A stretch of 25,959 nucleotides of DNA from DASPFV01 sp035620975. Lineage in GTDB: Bacteria > Acidobacteriota > Vicinamibacteria > Vicinamibacterales > 2-12-FULL-66-21. A program made the position numbers and the translations under genes. Below, one piece after another: positions 16,780-24,733 of this stretch. The notes under the pieces were generated by a model that worked only from the letters and a program-made list of their open reading frames with translations, had not been told where the DNA came from and ran no database searches. Location of the stretch: positions 1 to 25,959 of the forward strand of contig DASPFV010000250.1 in NCBI GenBank assembly GCA_035620975.1. The letters run 5' to 3'. How positions within the stretch are numbered: position 1 is the stretch's first letter; the number at the start of each line of letters is the position of its first letter.

Positions 16780-17496
16780 TCACCCCCGTCCGGGCTCGGC
16801 AATGAAGCGATAGCCGACGCTCCGGACGGTCAGCAGGTGACGCGGCTTGGAGGGCTCGCGCTCGATGTAGCGGCGCAGCCGGACGATGAAGTTGTCGATG
16901 GCGCGGGTGTCGGTGTCTTCGCGCACGCCCCAGACGTTTTCGAGCATCGCCTTGCGCGAGACGGCCTGGCCCTCGTGCATGACCAGATACCGCAGCAGGT
17001 TGGCCTCCATGAGCGTCAGCGGCAGTGTGCGGTCGCCCACACGCAGCTCGAGGGTGTCGAAATCGATGATCTTGCCGTCGAAGGCGTATCGGTCCGACGC
17101 ACGGCGCAGCCACCGGGTCCGCCGGATCAGCCCGCCTACACGGGCGATCAGGATGGCGAGCTCCGTGGGCTTCGGCAAATAATCGTCGGCGCCCGCCGCG
17201 AAGCCCTTCAGGACGTCTTCCGGCCGGCCGCGGGCCGTCAGGATCAGCACCGGCACGAACTCCCGCGCCTCGCGCAGCTCCGCGACGACGGCGAAGCCGT
17301 CCTTGCGTGGCAGCATCACGTCGAGCACGACGAGATCGAAGCGCTCGCGGCCGCTCCCGATCAGCCGCGCGAGCGCGCGCTCGCCGGTATCGACGACCTC
17401 GACGGCATAGCCTTCGGCCTCGAGGTTGAACCGCAGCCCCTCGGCCAGATGCTGCTCGTCCTCGACTATCAGCACGCGCGGAACCGGGGAGCTCAT
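16780..17496 (-). CDS. OmpR/PhoB-family response regulator
   Basis: 238 residues. The receiver domain (about 7-120) has the acidic pair E12/D13, phosphoacceptor D59 (VVLDVMLP), LTARG and the conserved lysine in YLPKP. The C-terminal winged helix (about 140-235) has the usual LTLMEANLLRYLVMHEGQAVSR and ending VRSVGYRFIA, so it binds DNA as a dimer on phosphorylation. The ATG overlaps the kinase stop by four bases (ATGA), so kinase and regulator are made together in near-equal amounts, and the order kinase-then-regulator is less common than the reverse. The upstream desaturase gene in the same direction is a possible target. Downstream is a convergent gap with pcnB. Confidence 0.93.
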   Translation of the reverse strand: MSSPVPRVLIVEDEQHLAEGLRFNLEAEGYAVEVVDTGERALARLIGSGRERFDLVVLDVMLPRKDGFAVVAELREAREFVPVLILTARGRPEDVLKGFAAGADDYLPKPTELAILIARVGGLIRRTRWLRRASDRYAFDGKIIDFDTLELRVGDRTLPLTLMEANLLRYLVMHEGQAVSRKAMLENVWGVREDTDTRAIDNFIVRLRRYIEREPSKPRHLLTVRSVGYRFIAEPGRG

Positions 17497-18398
17497 GCCT
17501 CGGCGGCCTTCGGCAGCAGGAGCGTGAAGGTGCTGCCACGTCCCTGCCCGTCGCTCTCGGCGAACGCGCGCCCGCCGTGCTTCCGCGCGACGGACCGCAC
17601 GATGAACAGCCCCAGGCCGCTGCCTTTCGTCCGGAGCGCTACGCTGGCGGGAATCCTGTAGAAGCGCCGGAAGATCCGCTTGAGCTCCGCCGAGGAGATG
17701 CCGACCCCACGGTCCTTGACGCGGATGGCCAGCCGCCCCCCGTCGATCTCCTCGAGGAGCACCTCCACCTGGACGGTCGCGCCGGAGTACTTCACCGCGT
17801 TGTCGATGAGGTTCCACACGGCCGCCTTCAGCTCGTCGGGGTCGCCCAGGACCAGCGCGGGCCGGGAGGCAATCAGCTGCCGGTACGCGAGCGCCGCCTC
17901 GTCGAGATGGAAGCGCGTCCGCGCGAGGGCCACGCACTCGCCGGCGATCTCGCCGAGATCGACCCGGGCTTTCGTGATGCGGCGCCAGCGCGACCCCGTG
18001 CTGCCGGCTCGAAGCACCTGCTCGATCGTATGGAGCAGGCGGTCGCTGTCCTCCAGCATGATCCGGTAGAACTCGCGCCGGCGCGCCTCGTCCAGCTCAC
18101 GCGTCTGCAGCGTCTGCAGGTAGAGGCGGATGGAGGCCACGGGCGTCTTCAGCTCGTGGGTGACAGCATTGATGAAGGAGTCGTGCTGCTCGTTGCGGCG
18201 AATCTCGCGCACGAGGAAGATCGTGTTGAGCACCAGCCCCGCGATGATGAGCAGGAAGAAGATGACGCCCAGGATCGCCAGCAGGCCCTGACGCCAGTTC
18301 AGAACGATCCAGCTGACGTTGAGGGCGACGGCAATCGCGACGAGGCAGATGCCGAGGACCGTGAAGAAGATGACCGATCGGCGCCGGCCGCTGATCAT
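17493..18398 (-). CDS. Sensor histidine kinase, two TM helices, tiny periplasmic loop
   Basis: 301 residues. TM1 is about 9-33 and TM2 about 38-62, with only about four residues (NWRQ) between them, so no extracytoplasmic sensing domain exists. There is no HAMP domain: a short linker leads to the H-box FINAVTHELKTPVAS with phosphorylated H81. The ATPase domain has N-box NLIDNAVKYSG, G1 DRGVGI, F-box region FRRFYRI and G2 GSGLGLFIV. This architecture fits intramembrane-sensing kinases, which read membrane state or a partner protein. The ATG at 18398 lies 6 nt behind TATTCT and lacks a Shine-Dalgarno. It overlaps the response regulator by ATGA, and it lies 105 nt downstream of the desaturase on the same strand. 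Confidence 0.92.
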   Translation of the reverse strand: MISGRRRSVIFFTVLGICLVAIAVALNVSWIVLNWRQGLLAILGVIFFLLIIAGLVLNTIFLVREIRRNEQHDSFINAVTHELKTPVASIRLYLQTLQTRELDEARRREFYRIMLEDSDRLLHTIEQVLRAGSTGSRWRRITKARVDLGEIAGECVALARTRFHLDEAALAYRQLIASRPALVLGDPDELKAAVWNLIDNAVKYSGATVQVEVLLEEIDGGRLAIRVKDRGVGISSAELKRIFRRFYRIPASVALRTKGSGLGLFIVRSVARKHGGRAFAESDGQGRGSTFTLLLPKAAEA

Positions 18399-18404
18399 GT
18401 CTCA

Positions 18405-18410
18405 AGAATA
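18405..18410 (-). promoter_or_regulatory. -10 element of the histidine kinase gene, leaderless spacing
   Basis: The minus strand reads TATTCT and ends 6 nt before ATG 18398. No -35 is seen. It suggests the kinase-regulator pair can be transcribed apart from the desaturase. Confidence 0.4.
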
Positions 18411-18503
18411 CCGCGGGGCGACAGCACGGGGCTGCCGGCCTGCCCGCCGGAGCTCACCGGCCTGGCCCGCCCCGCCGGGGCTGCTGCGGCCCGGGGTCAG
18501 CCG

Positions 18504-19367
18504 TCAGGCGGCTTCTTCGCGCGGCAGCCGGGCAGGAACCTTCGCCACCTTCAGATCCGACACCACGCCGACGGCCGCAAGCGCCTTCAGCGTGATCCAG
18601 CTGATGTCTAACTCGTACCACACCAGACCGTGGCGGGCCGACACGGGATGCGCGTGATGGTTGTTGTGCCATCCCTCGCCGAACGTGAGGAAGGCGACCC
18701 ACCAGCTGTTCCGGGAATCGTCGCGGGTCGGAAACCGGCGCGTCCCCCACATGTGCGTGGCCGAGTTCACCAGCCACGTCGCGTGCAGGCCCACGACGAC
18801 GCGCAGGAAGATGCCCCACAGCACCAGCGGCCAGCCGCCAATCGCCAGCAGGAGCACGCCCAGCGCCGTGAGCGGCACGTAGTGGTACGTGTTGAGCCAG
18901 CGATAGAACGGATCTGCGCCGAGGTCCGGCGCGTACTTCGACATGAGCGCCGTGTTGTTGTGATGGGTGTCGCCGAACAGGATCCACCCCATGTGCGCCC
19001 AGAAGCCGCCGTCACGGGGCGTGTGCGGGTCGCCGTCCTTGTCGGAGTGCTGATGGTGGACGCGGTGCGTGGCCACCCAGAAGATTGGACCGCCTTCGAG
19101 CGTCAGCGTGCCGCAGACCGCCAGGACATACTCGAACGTCTTCGACGTCCTGTAGCCGCGGTGCGTGTGGAGGCGGTGATAGCCCAGGCTGATGCCCAGG
19201 CCGACGGCCACCCAGTGGAGCGCGATCGCGGCCAGCAGGTTCGTCCAGCTGAAGAACCACAGCGCCGCCACCGCAGCGACGTGGAACAGCACCATGAAGA
19301 AGGCCGTGAGCCAGTTGAGAGTGCCGTACGAATATGGTGTTCGGCCCTGGGTCGGAAGCGTGGTCAC
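18504..19367 (-). CDS. Acyl-CoA/acyl-lipid delta-9 type fatty-acid desaturase
   Basis: 287-residue integral-membrane di-iron desaturase that introduces a double bond into a fatty acyl chain, lowering membrane order. The three histidine boxes are complete: HRLHTH (HX4H), HRVHHQHSD (HX2HH) and HNNHH with EGW before it (EGWHNNHHAHP), the pattern of bacterial stearoyl-type (DesC/Ole1) enzymes. Hydrophobic helices lie at about 14-36, 38-58, 140-160 and 163-180. There is no cytochrome b5 domain, so electrons come from a separate ferredoxin-type partner. The frame extends upstream, but GTG 19367 has AGGAG at 5 nt and matches the family's N-terminus. It is followed on the same strand by the two-component pair, as in desaturase thermosensor loci. 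Confidence 0.93.
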   Translation of the reverse strand: MTTLPTQGRTPYSYGTLNWLTAFFMVLFHVAAVAALWFFSWTNLLAAIALHWVAVGLGISLGYHRLHTHRGYRTSKTFEYVLAVCGTLTLEGGPIFWVATHRVHHQHSDKDGDPHTPRDGGFWAHMGWILFGDTHHNNTALMSKYAPDLGADPFYRWLNTYHYVPLTALGVLLLAIGGWPLVLWGIFLRVVVGLHATWLVNSATHMWGTRRFPTRDDSRNSWWVAFLTFGEGWHNNHHAHPVSARHGLVWYELDISWITLKALAAVGVVSDLKVAKVPARLPREEAA

Positions 19368-19398
19368 CGAGACTCCTCGTGAGAAAAAGACCACGTCC

Positions 19399-19407
19399 AA
19401 CCTAGCA
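19399..19407 (-). promoter_or_regulatory. Possible extended -10 of the desaturase gene
   Basis: The minus strand reads TGCTAGGTT. It gives a leader of about 25 nt holding the AGGAG ribosome-binding site, so unlike its neighbours this gene looks conventionally leadered. Confidence 0.3.
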
Positions 19408-19504
19408 GGTACCGCGGGGAAGGTTTGTAAGACTTCTGTACGACCGCAACCGGCTGATCCCACTGAGCTTGCCAAAGGGGCCAGGAGCGGCGAGTGCAGA
19501 TGTG

Positions 19505-19525
19505 GGAAGGGCGCACGGCCCTTCC
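19505..19525 (-). terminator. Hairpin after serC
   Basis: Perfect 8-bp stem GGAAGGGC / GCCCTTCC with a 5-nt loop, 17 nt after the serC stop. No U-tract follows on the minus strand. It is the likely end-of-operon structure for the serine genes. Confidence 0.45.
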
Positions 19526-19542
19526 GATCCGGAGGATGCTGT

Positions 19543-20637
19543 CTACCCGTGCTTCCGCTCGAACTCCCGCATGAACTCGACCAGCGCGTCCACACCGGCC
19601 TCCGGGAAGGCGTTGTAGATCGAGGCCCGAAGCCCGCCGACCGATCGGTGTCCCTTCAGCCCGTCGAGCCCGGCGGCCGTGGCCTCCTTCGTGAACTGCG
19701 TCTCCAGCTGTTCAGTCGGCAGCCTGAAGGTCACGTTCATCCGCGACCGGCTGTCCCGGTGCGCGTGGCCGCGGTAGAAGCCTGTCCGATCGATCTCCGC
19801 GTAGAGCCTCTCGGCCTTCCGGACGTTGCGCGCCTCCATCGCCTGGAGTCCGCCCTCCCGCGTCAGCCATTTCATCACCAGCCGCATGACGTATATGGCG
19901 AATACGGGCGGCGTGTTGTACAAGGACTTGTTCTCCGCGTGCACCCGGTACTGCAGCATCGTCGCAAGCGACGCGGGGGAGCGCTCGGCGAGGTCCTTGC
20001 GGATGATGACGAGCGTCAGGCCGGCCGGGGCCAGGTTCTTCTGCGCACCGGCGTAGATGAGGCCGTACCTGGGCACATCCATCGGCCGGCTGAAGATGTC
20101 GGACGAGGCGTCGGCGACGAGCGGAACGGCACCCACGGCAGGCACGTAGTGCCACTCCGTTCCGTAGATCGTGTTGTTCGTCGTCATATGGACGTAGGCG
20201 GCCGACGGATCCAGGGTCAGCTCGTCCTGCCGGGGCACGCGTGCGTAGCGCTCGCCAGCCGTGGACGCCGCAACTTTCACCGTGCCAACCCGCTCGGCCT
20301 CCTTCAGCGCCTTGTCGGACCAGACCCCCGTCAGGATGTAGTCGGCCGAGGCTCCCGGAGGAAGCAGATTCATGGGCACCATCGAGAACTGCAGGCTTGC
20401 CCCTCCCTGCAGGAAGAGGACGTGGTAGTCGTCCGGGATGCCGCCGAGGTTCCGCAGGTCCGCTTCGCAGCCCTGGACCACGTCGTCGAACACCTTCGAG
20501 CGATGGCTGATCTCGAGGATCGACATGCCCACGCCGGGCAGCGAGACGAGATCGCGCTGCGCTTCCTCGAGCACCTCGACGGGCAGCACTGCGGGACCGG
20601 CGGAGAAGTTGAAGATACGAGTGGCAGTAGTAGTCAT
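19543..20637 (-). CDS. serC: Phosphoserine aminotransferase
   Basis: 364 residues (E. coli SerC has 362). A PLP-dependent transaminase that converts 3-phosphohydroxypyruvate and glutamate to phosphoserine, the second step of serine synthesis; the family also acts in some vitamin B6 pathways. Signatures: N-terminal FNFSAGPAVLP, substrate-phosphate region EISHRSK, LQGGASLQF (GG-AS/T binding cofactor phosphate), NNTIYGTEW, DASSD with the PLP-ring Asp, and the Schiff-base lysine K200 in AGAQKNLAPAG. The C-terminal GHRSVGGLRASIYNA is also conserved. The ATG at 20637 has AAAGG 6 nt upstream. It lies 72 nt downstream of serA on the same strand, so the two steps of the pathway are adjacent. Confidence 0.96.
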   Translation of the reverse strand: MTTTATRIFNFSAGPAVLPVEVLEEAQRDLVSLPGVGMSILEISHRSKVFDDVVQGCEADLRNLGGIPDDYHVLFLQGGASLQFSMVPMNLLPPGASADYILTGVWSDKALKEAERVGTVKVAASTAGERYARVPRQDELTLDPSAAYVHMTTNNTIYGTEWHYVPAVGAVPLVADASSDIFSRPMDVPRYGLIYAGAQKNLAPAGLTLVIIRKDLAERSPASLATMLQYRVHAENKSLYNTPPVFAIYVMRLVMKWLTREGGLQAMEARNVRKAERLYAEIDRTGFYRGHAHRDSRSRMNVTFRLPTEQLETQFTKEATAAGLDGLKGHRSVGGLRASIYNAFPEAGVDALVEFMREFERKHG

Positions 20638-20676
20638 AGGGACCTTTCTGGGAGCCGGGGGCGGCGTGAACGAGTC

Positions 20677-20682
20677 ATAATC
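20677..20682 (-). promoter_or_regulatory. Weak possible -10 upstream of serC
   Basis: The minus strand reads GATTAT (4 of 6), about 40 nt before the serC start, in the 72-nt serA-serC gap. It could add transcription of serC beyond serA read-through. Weak support. Confidence 0.25.
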
Positions 20683-20709
20683 CGCACGCGCGCCCTGACA
20701 AGGCGCAAC

Positions 20710-21960
20710 TCACAACTGGACCACCTGAAGGTCGAGCACGTCGGCGTTCCCGCCGGCGATACGGCCGCAGACCTCGGCCGACGGCCGGCCGTCGAGGTTG
20801 ATGCGGGCAACCGCCGCCTCGGCCCCCTCGAAGACGACGTTCTCCGTTTCCTGCACGTTGAGCTCCGCCTCGCGCAGGTGCCCGAAGACGTGCGCCAGCA
20901 CGCCAGGCCGATCGCGGTGGCGCACCACGAGCATGTGCGTCGCGGGCGTGCGGGTCGCCAGGTTCACGACGTTCGGCACGCGGCCGCTCTCCTTGTAGCT
21001 GCGGACGATGCGTACGGTTTCGGCCGCGATGGCCTCTTGCGCCTGGTCCGTGGATGCACCGATGTGGTGCGTTCCATAGACGGTCGGCAGCGCCACGAGG
21101 TCGTCCTTGAACTCGGCTCTGCCCGACGCCGGTTCGCTGGCGAAGACGTCGAGACCCACGCGGAGCCCCTTCTCGCGGACGGCATCCGCGAGCGCCGCGT
21201 GATCCACGACCTCGCCCCGCGACGTGTTCACGAAGAACGCGCCGGGCTTCATGCGGGCGAAGAACTCCGCGTTGACGAGCTTCGCCGTCCCGGGGCCGAG
21301 CGCGAGGTGCACGCTGACGATGTCGGCTCTGGCCGCGACGGCGCCGGGCCCCGGTGCGAGGTGAATCGGGGCCGTCCGCATCGCGGCTTCCAGGCCCAGG
21401 TCGCTCGCCTCGCTCTCGCTCAGCGGACGGTCCTGTCCGTCGAATCGCCGGCTCCAGACGACGGTGTGAAGGCCGAACCCCGCCGCACGGCGAACCATCT
21501 CCCGGGCGATGCTCCCGATGCCGAGCAGCCCGAGCGTCCGGCCGAACAGCCCCTTCGCCCTTGAGAACTCCTGCTTGTTCCAGGTCCCCGCGCGCAGGGC
21601 GGCCACGTTGTCCGGCACGCGCCGGTCCAGCGCGAGGATCAGCGCGAAGGCCAGCTCCGCGACGGCGATGGCGTTGCGGCCGGGGCAGTTGGAAACGTAG
21701 ATGCCGCGTCGCGACGCTCCTGCGACGTCGATTGTGTTGTAGCCCGCACCGGCCCGCACCACCAGACCGAGCCGGCCGGCGTCGAGCGTCTCGCTCGTGA
21801 CCCGGGTGCTGCGAACGACGAGCACCTCAGCCCCCGAGCGCCGGACGGCACCAGGGAGCGCCGTGTCCTTGAGATCGGGTTCGTACAGCACCTCGCAGCC
21901 GGCCGCCTTCAGCCCCTCGAGCCCGCTCTGCTCGAACTTGTCGGCTACCAGCACCTTCAT
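20710..21960 (-). CDS. serA: D-3-phosphoglycerate dehydrogenase with ACT domain
   Basis: 416 residues. Oxidises 3-phosphoglycerate to 3-phosphohydroxypyruvate with NAD+, the committed step of serine synthesis. It is a D-2-hydroxyacid dehydrogenase: the N-terminal substrate part begins MKVLVADKF; the nucleotide site is LGLLGIGSIAREM (GxGxxA, a variation on GxGxxG); the catalytic residues are R248 (NTSRGEV), E276 (ASEP) and H299 (HHIGAST). A C-terminal ACT domain (about 340-416, HMLVVRHRDRPGVLAHVFGHL) is the usual site for serine feedback. The central segment carries an insertion-like stretch around 165-200 (RFDGQDRPLSESEAS ... HLAPGPGAVA) not typical of E. coli SerA. The start ATG 21960 has GGAAGG 9 nt upstream. 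It follows the DUF1015 gene by 131 nt. Confidence 0.94.
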   Translation of the reverse strand: MKVLVADKFEQSGLEGLKAAGCEVLYEPDLKDTALPGAVRRSGAEVLVVRSTRVTSETLDAGRLGLVVRAGAGYNTIDVAGASRRGIYVSNCPGRNAIAVAELAFALILALDRRVPDNVAALRAGTWNKQEFSRAKGLFGRTLGLLGIGSIAREMVRRAAGFGLHTVVWSRRFDGQDRPLSESEASDLGLEAAMRTAPIHLAPGPGAVAARADIVSVHLALGPGTAKLVNAEFFARMKPGAFFVNTSRGEVVDHAALADAVREKGLRVGLDVFASEPASGRAEFKDDLVALPTVYGTHHIGASTDQAQEAIAAETVRIVRSYKESGRVPNVVNLATRTPATHMLVVRHRDRPGVLAHVFGHLREAELNVQETENVVFEGAEAAVARINLDGRPSAEVCGRIAGGNADVLDLQVVQL

Positions 21961-22091
21961 GTCAGCCGCCTTCCTTGTCGCGTGCCGTGGCGCCTCCGGT
22001 TCTTCCCGGTCCCGGCTCTCTGGTCCGGCTCGCGGGCGCCGGCCGGAGAACACCACCGTGAGCCGGACCTCGGCCGAGACAGGCTCCGCCT

Positions 22092-23321
22092 TCAGATCTG
22101 GTGCACGAGCAGGCCGTCCCTGAGCTTCGGCTCGAACCAGGTCGACTTGGGCGGCATGATTCCGCCGGCGTCGGCAATGGTCATGAGATCGTCCACGCCC
22201 ACGGGGAACATGGAGAACGCCACAGTCGCGCGGCCCTCGCGGACCGCCTGCTCGAGCGCGGCGATGCCGCGCGAACCACCGACGAAATCGATGCGCGTGT
22301 CCGTACGGATGTCCCCGACGGCCAGCACGGGCTCGAGCACGTGGCGCTGCAGGAGCGCGACGTCCAGCCCGCTCGCCCGCGAGTCGTCCGCCCGGCCGGC
22401 GCCGGCGAGGTCGATGGAGTACCACCGCCCGGCCAGGTGCATCGAAACCTCCCCGGTCCGACGCGGAACCGCCGGACCGTCGGTCACCGGTACGCGCGCC
22501 CGTACCGCCTCGAGGAAGGCCTCCGGTGTCTGGCCCGCCAGGTCCCCGACGACCCGGTGGTACGGCAGGATCTGCACCTGGTTGTGAGGGAAGGCGACGG
22601 CGATGAACCGGGACGCATTCTCGATCTCGGAGGGCGCCGCCGTTCCAGCCCGCAGCTCGGCGCGCGCGCGGGCGGCGCTCGCGGCGCGATGATGCCCATC
22701 CGCGATATATAGGGCAGGAACACGCCCGAACGCCTGGACCAGCGCGCGCGTGTCGTCGGCCGACGCGCGCCAGACGGTGTGCTGGACGCCGTCGGCTGCC
22801 GTGAAGTGGTAGAGAGGCTGCCCCTCCGTGACCCGCCGTTGGATCGCGTCCACGTCGGCCGTACGGTGATACGTGAGGAATACGAGACCCGTCTGCGCGC
22901 GCAGCTCGACGATGTGACGCGTCCGATCGTCCTCCTTGTCGCTGCGTGTCCGCTCGTGCTTCCGGATGACGTCGCGCTCGTATTCGTCCACCGAGAAACA
23001 CCCGGCGACGCCGGTCTGCTCGTGCGAGCCCATCTTCAGGCGATAGCAGTAGAGCGAAGCGATGTCGTCGACGACGAGCGGCGCGCGTGAACGCAGCGCG
23101 TCGAGGTTGCGCCGGGCCAGCGCGTACACCTGCGGCGAGTACGGATCGGCCTCCGGCGGCAGGTCGACCTCCGAGCGCGTGACGTGCAGAAAACTGAGGG
23201 GGTTGCCGGCGGCGAGCTGACGGGCTTCCTCGGTGCTGACGACGTCGTAGGGAACGGATGAGACGTGCGGAGCCGCTTCGGGCGCGGGACGGAGCGCCCG
23301 GAACGGATGGAGCACAGCCAT
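22092..23321 (-). CDS. DUF1015 family protein
   Basis: 409 residues, full length for DUF1015 (Pfam). The recognisable features are the start VLHPFRALRP, VPYDVVSTEEAR, a basic conserved block KHERTRSDKEDDR (residues 121-133), and ADGHHR (207-212), the family hallmark, which resembles the DG-H-x-R phosphate-binding motifs of ParB/sulfiredoxin folds. That resemblance is my reading of the sequence, not a demonstrated homology. No biochemical activity is assigned here. The gene lies directly upstream of serA and serC on the same strand, so a role in serine or phosphoserine metabolism is a fair hypothesis. ATG 23321 follows the M23 stop codon by 9 nt and a TAAAAT hexamer by 6 nt, without a Shine-Dalgarno. 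Confidence 0.9.
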   Translation of the reverse strand: MAVLHPFRALRPAPEAAPHVSSVPYDVVSTEEARQLAAGNPLSFLHVTRSEVDLPPEADPYSPQVYALARRNLDALRSRAPLVVDDIASLYCYRLKMGSHEQTGVAGCFSVDEYERDVIRKHERTRSDKEDDRTRHIVELRAQTGLVFLTYHRTADVDAIQRRVTEGQPLYHFTAADGVQHTVWRASADDTRALVQAFGRVPALYIADGHHRAASAARARAELRAGTAAPSEIENASRFIAVAFPHNQVQILPYHRVVGDLAGQTPEAFLEAVRARVPVTDGPAVPRRTGEVSMHLAGRWYSIDLAGAGRADDSRASGLDVALLQRHVLEPVLAVGDIRTDTRIDFVGGSRGIAALEQAVREGRATVAFSMFPVGVDDLMTIADAGGIMPPKSTWFEPKLRDGLLVHQI

Positions 23322-23327
23322 CCGGCT

Positions 23328-23333
23328 ATTTTA
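23328..23333 (-). promoter_or_regulatory. -10 element of the DUF1015 gene, overlapping M23 stop
   Basis: The minus strand reads TAAAAT and ends 6 nt before ATG 23321; its first three bases are the TAA stop of the M23 peptidase gene. It may start the DUF1015-serA-serC unit independently of the peptidase. Confidence 0.4.
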
Positions 23334-24653
23334 TTTCAGAGGCTCGCGACCCGCAGGGGTCGCTGTCACGGGCGATTGCGCTGCGCGCACCGCGTCCGGC
23401 TTGTCCGGCGCGCCGGCCTCGACGAGCAGCGTCTCCGAGAGCTGCCGGAGCAGCCCGTCACGAGCGGCATGGAACACGGGCAGAGACCCGGCGGGAATCG
23501 GTTCCCCGGGTGGGAGGCGACGATGCTCGGCGAGCGGGTTGACGAAGACACCGTTGCGGCGCAGCCGGTAATCGAGATGCGGCCCGGTCGCCGTGCCCGT
23601 CGACCCCACCCGCCCGATGACCTGCCCCTGGCTCACGCGAGCCCCGCGCCGGACGCCCCTGGCGAACGACGACAGATGCAGGTAGTAGCTCTCGTAGCCG
23701 CCGGCGTGTCTGAGGCGGACCTGGTTCCCGCCCCCTCCCGCCCATCCGGCTGAGACGACGACCCCGCTCGCCACTGCGACCACCTGCGAGCCGTGCGGAG
23801 CGCCGTAGTCCACGCCCAGGTGCGCGCGGTACGTGCGGTGCACCGGGTGGAAACGCCGTCGGGAGAACCCCGACGTGACCCGCGGCTCGAACCGGAGCGG
23901 AGAACGGAGGAAGAACCGCTTCAGCGATCGGCCGTCCTCGTCGTAATAGCCGGTTTTCGCCGTCCCGGGCTTGGTCCAGTGGAACGCCTGGAAGACCTCG
24001 CCGTCGTTGCCGAACCGGGCCCCGAGTATCCGCCCGTAGCCGGCGAACTGCCCCTCGCGCGTGAACTTCTCGAAGAGCACCTCGAACCAGGCGCCGGACT
24101 GGAGATCGTGGTTGAAGTCAATCTGGCCGCTGAAGATCTCGGCGAGGGCGATCGCCAGCGGCACGCTCTCGCCGGTCTCGTCCATGGCCGCGATCACCGA
24201 CGGGTGATCCGCATCGATTTCCCCCCGTATGGCGACAACGGCGGCGTCCTTCGCGATCGGCAGCACCTCCGCACGCAGGTTCGTCGGCCGGGCGTAATCG
24301 TCGTTGACAACGCGCAGGAGACGGTCGGCATCGAGCTCGACCTCGAACTCCCGCAGGAAGCCCTCGACGGACCGGACCAGGCGGTATGGGCGGTCGGCGC
24401 GCAGCTCGCGGGGATTGAAGACCGTCCGCACGGCCTGGACCGCGGCCTGCACGAGATCCGAGGGCAGCGCGTGCCGGTTCAGCAACGCCTCGAGCGTGGC
24501 GTGCCGCGGCACGATCGCGGTAATCGTCTCGGTCTGGATCGGAAGAAAGATGTCGCTCGCGCGCCTGACGGGATGGCTCTCCATCGGCGGAGCCTCCTGC
24601 GCGCACGCCGTCGTGAGGACGAGGAGGAGTCCTGCCAGAGGCCGTCCCATCAT
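23331..24653 (-). CDS. M23-family peptidoglycan endopeptidase, altered zinc motif
   Basis: 440 residues. An N-terminal export signal (GRPLAGLLLVLTTACAQ) is followed by a region (about 40-250) resembling the OapA/LysM-like and inhibitory domains of MepM-type enzymes, then an M23 (LytM) domain at about 265-380. The Zn2+ motif HxxxD is complete (H278, D282) and H326 is present in YYLHLSS, but the final HxH is HLD (H359, D361), so one zinc ligand position is Asp. It would cleave peptide cross-links to permit wall growth, or be inactive and act as an adaptor like EnvC. The ATG at 24653 lies 9 nt behind TACACT. It probably heads the minus-strand run to DUF1015, separated from it by only 9 nt. Confidence 0.88.
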   Translation of the reverse strand: MMGRPLAGLLLVLTTACAQEAPPMESHPVRRASDIFLPIQTETITAIVPRHATLEALLNRHALPSDLVQAAVQAVRTVFNPRELRADRPYRLVRSVEGFLREFEVELDADRLLRVVNDDYARPTNLRAEVLPIAKDAAVVAIRGEIDADHPSVIAAMDETGESVPLAIALAEIFSGQIDFNHDLQSGAWFEVLFEKFTREGQFAGYGRILGARFGNDGEVFQAFHWTKPGTAKTGYYDEDGRSLKRFFLRSPLRFEPRVTSGFSRRRFHPVHRTYRAHLGVDYGAPHGSQVVAVASGVVVSAGWAGGGGNQVRLRHAGGYESYYLHLSSFARGVRRGARVSQGQVIGRVGSTGTATGPHLDYRLRRNGVFVNPLAEHRRLPPGEPIPAGSLPVFHAARDGLLRQLSETLLVEAGAPDKPDAVRAAQSPVTATPAGREPLK

Positions 24654-24662
24654 CGAGGCGCG

Positions 24663-24671
24663 AGTGTAGCA
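24663..24671 (-). promoter_or_regulatory. Extended -10 of the M23 peptidase gene, near-leaderless
   Basis: The minus strand reads TGCTACACT and ends 9 nt before ATG 24653 (a second ATG follows directly). No Shine-Dalgarno is found between them. Confidence 0.45.
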
Positions 24672-24678
24672 TGACCCC

Positions 24679-24697
24679 GCACGGCGCGAAGCCGTGC
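24679..24697 (-). terminator. Hairpin between PD40 gene and M23 gene
   Basis: Perfect 7-bp stem GCACGGC / GCCGTGC with a 5-nt loop, 36 nt after the propeller-gene stop and overlapping the -35 zone of the M23 promoter. No U-tract. Confidence 0.35.
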
Positions 24698-24733
24698 ACG
24701 GAACTGCACGCGATCAGACGGCGAACCGCGATC

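Noticed and set aside
21961..23001. Upstream extension of the serA frame, giving a 763-residue protein
   Set aside because: The extra N-terminus overlaps the DUF1015 gene in another frame, has Arg/Gly-rich junk composition, and a good ribosome-binding site precedes ATG 21960.
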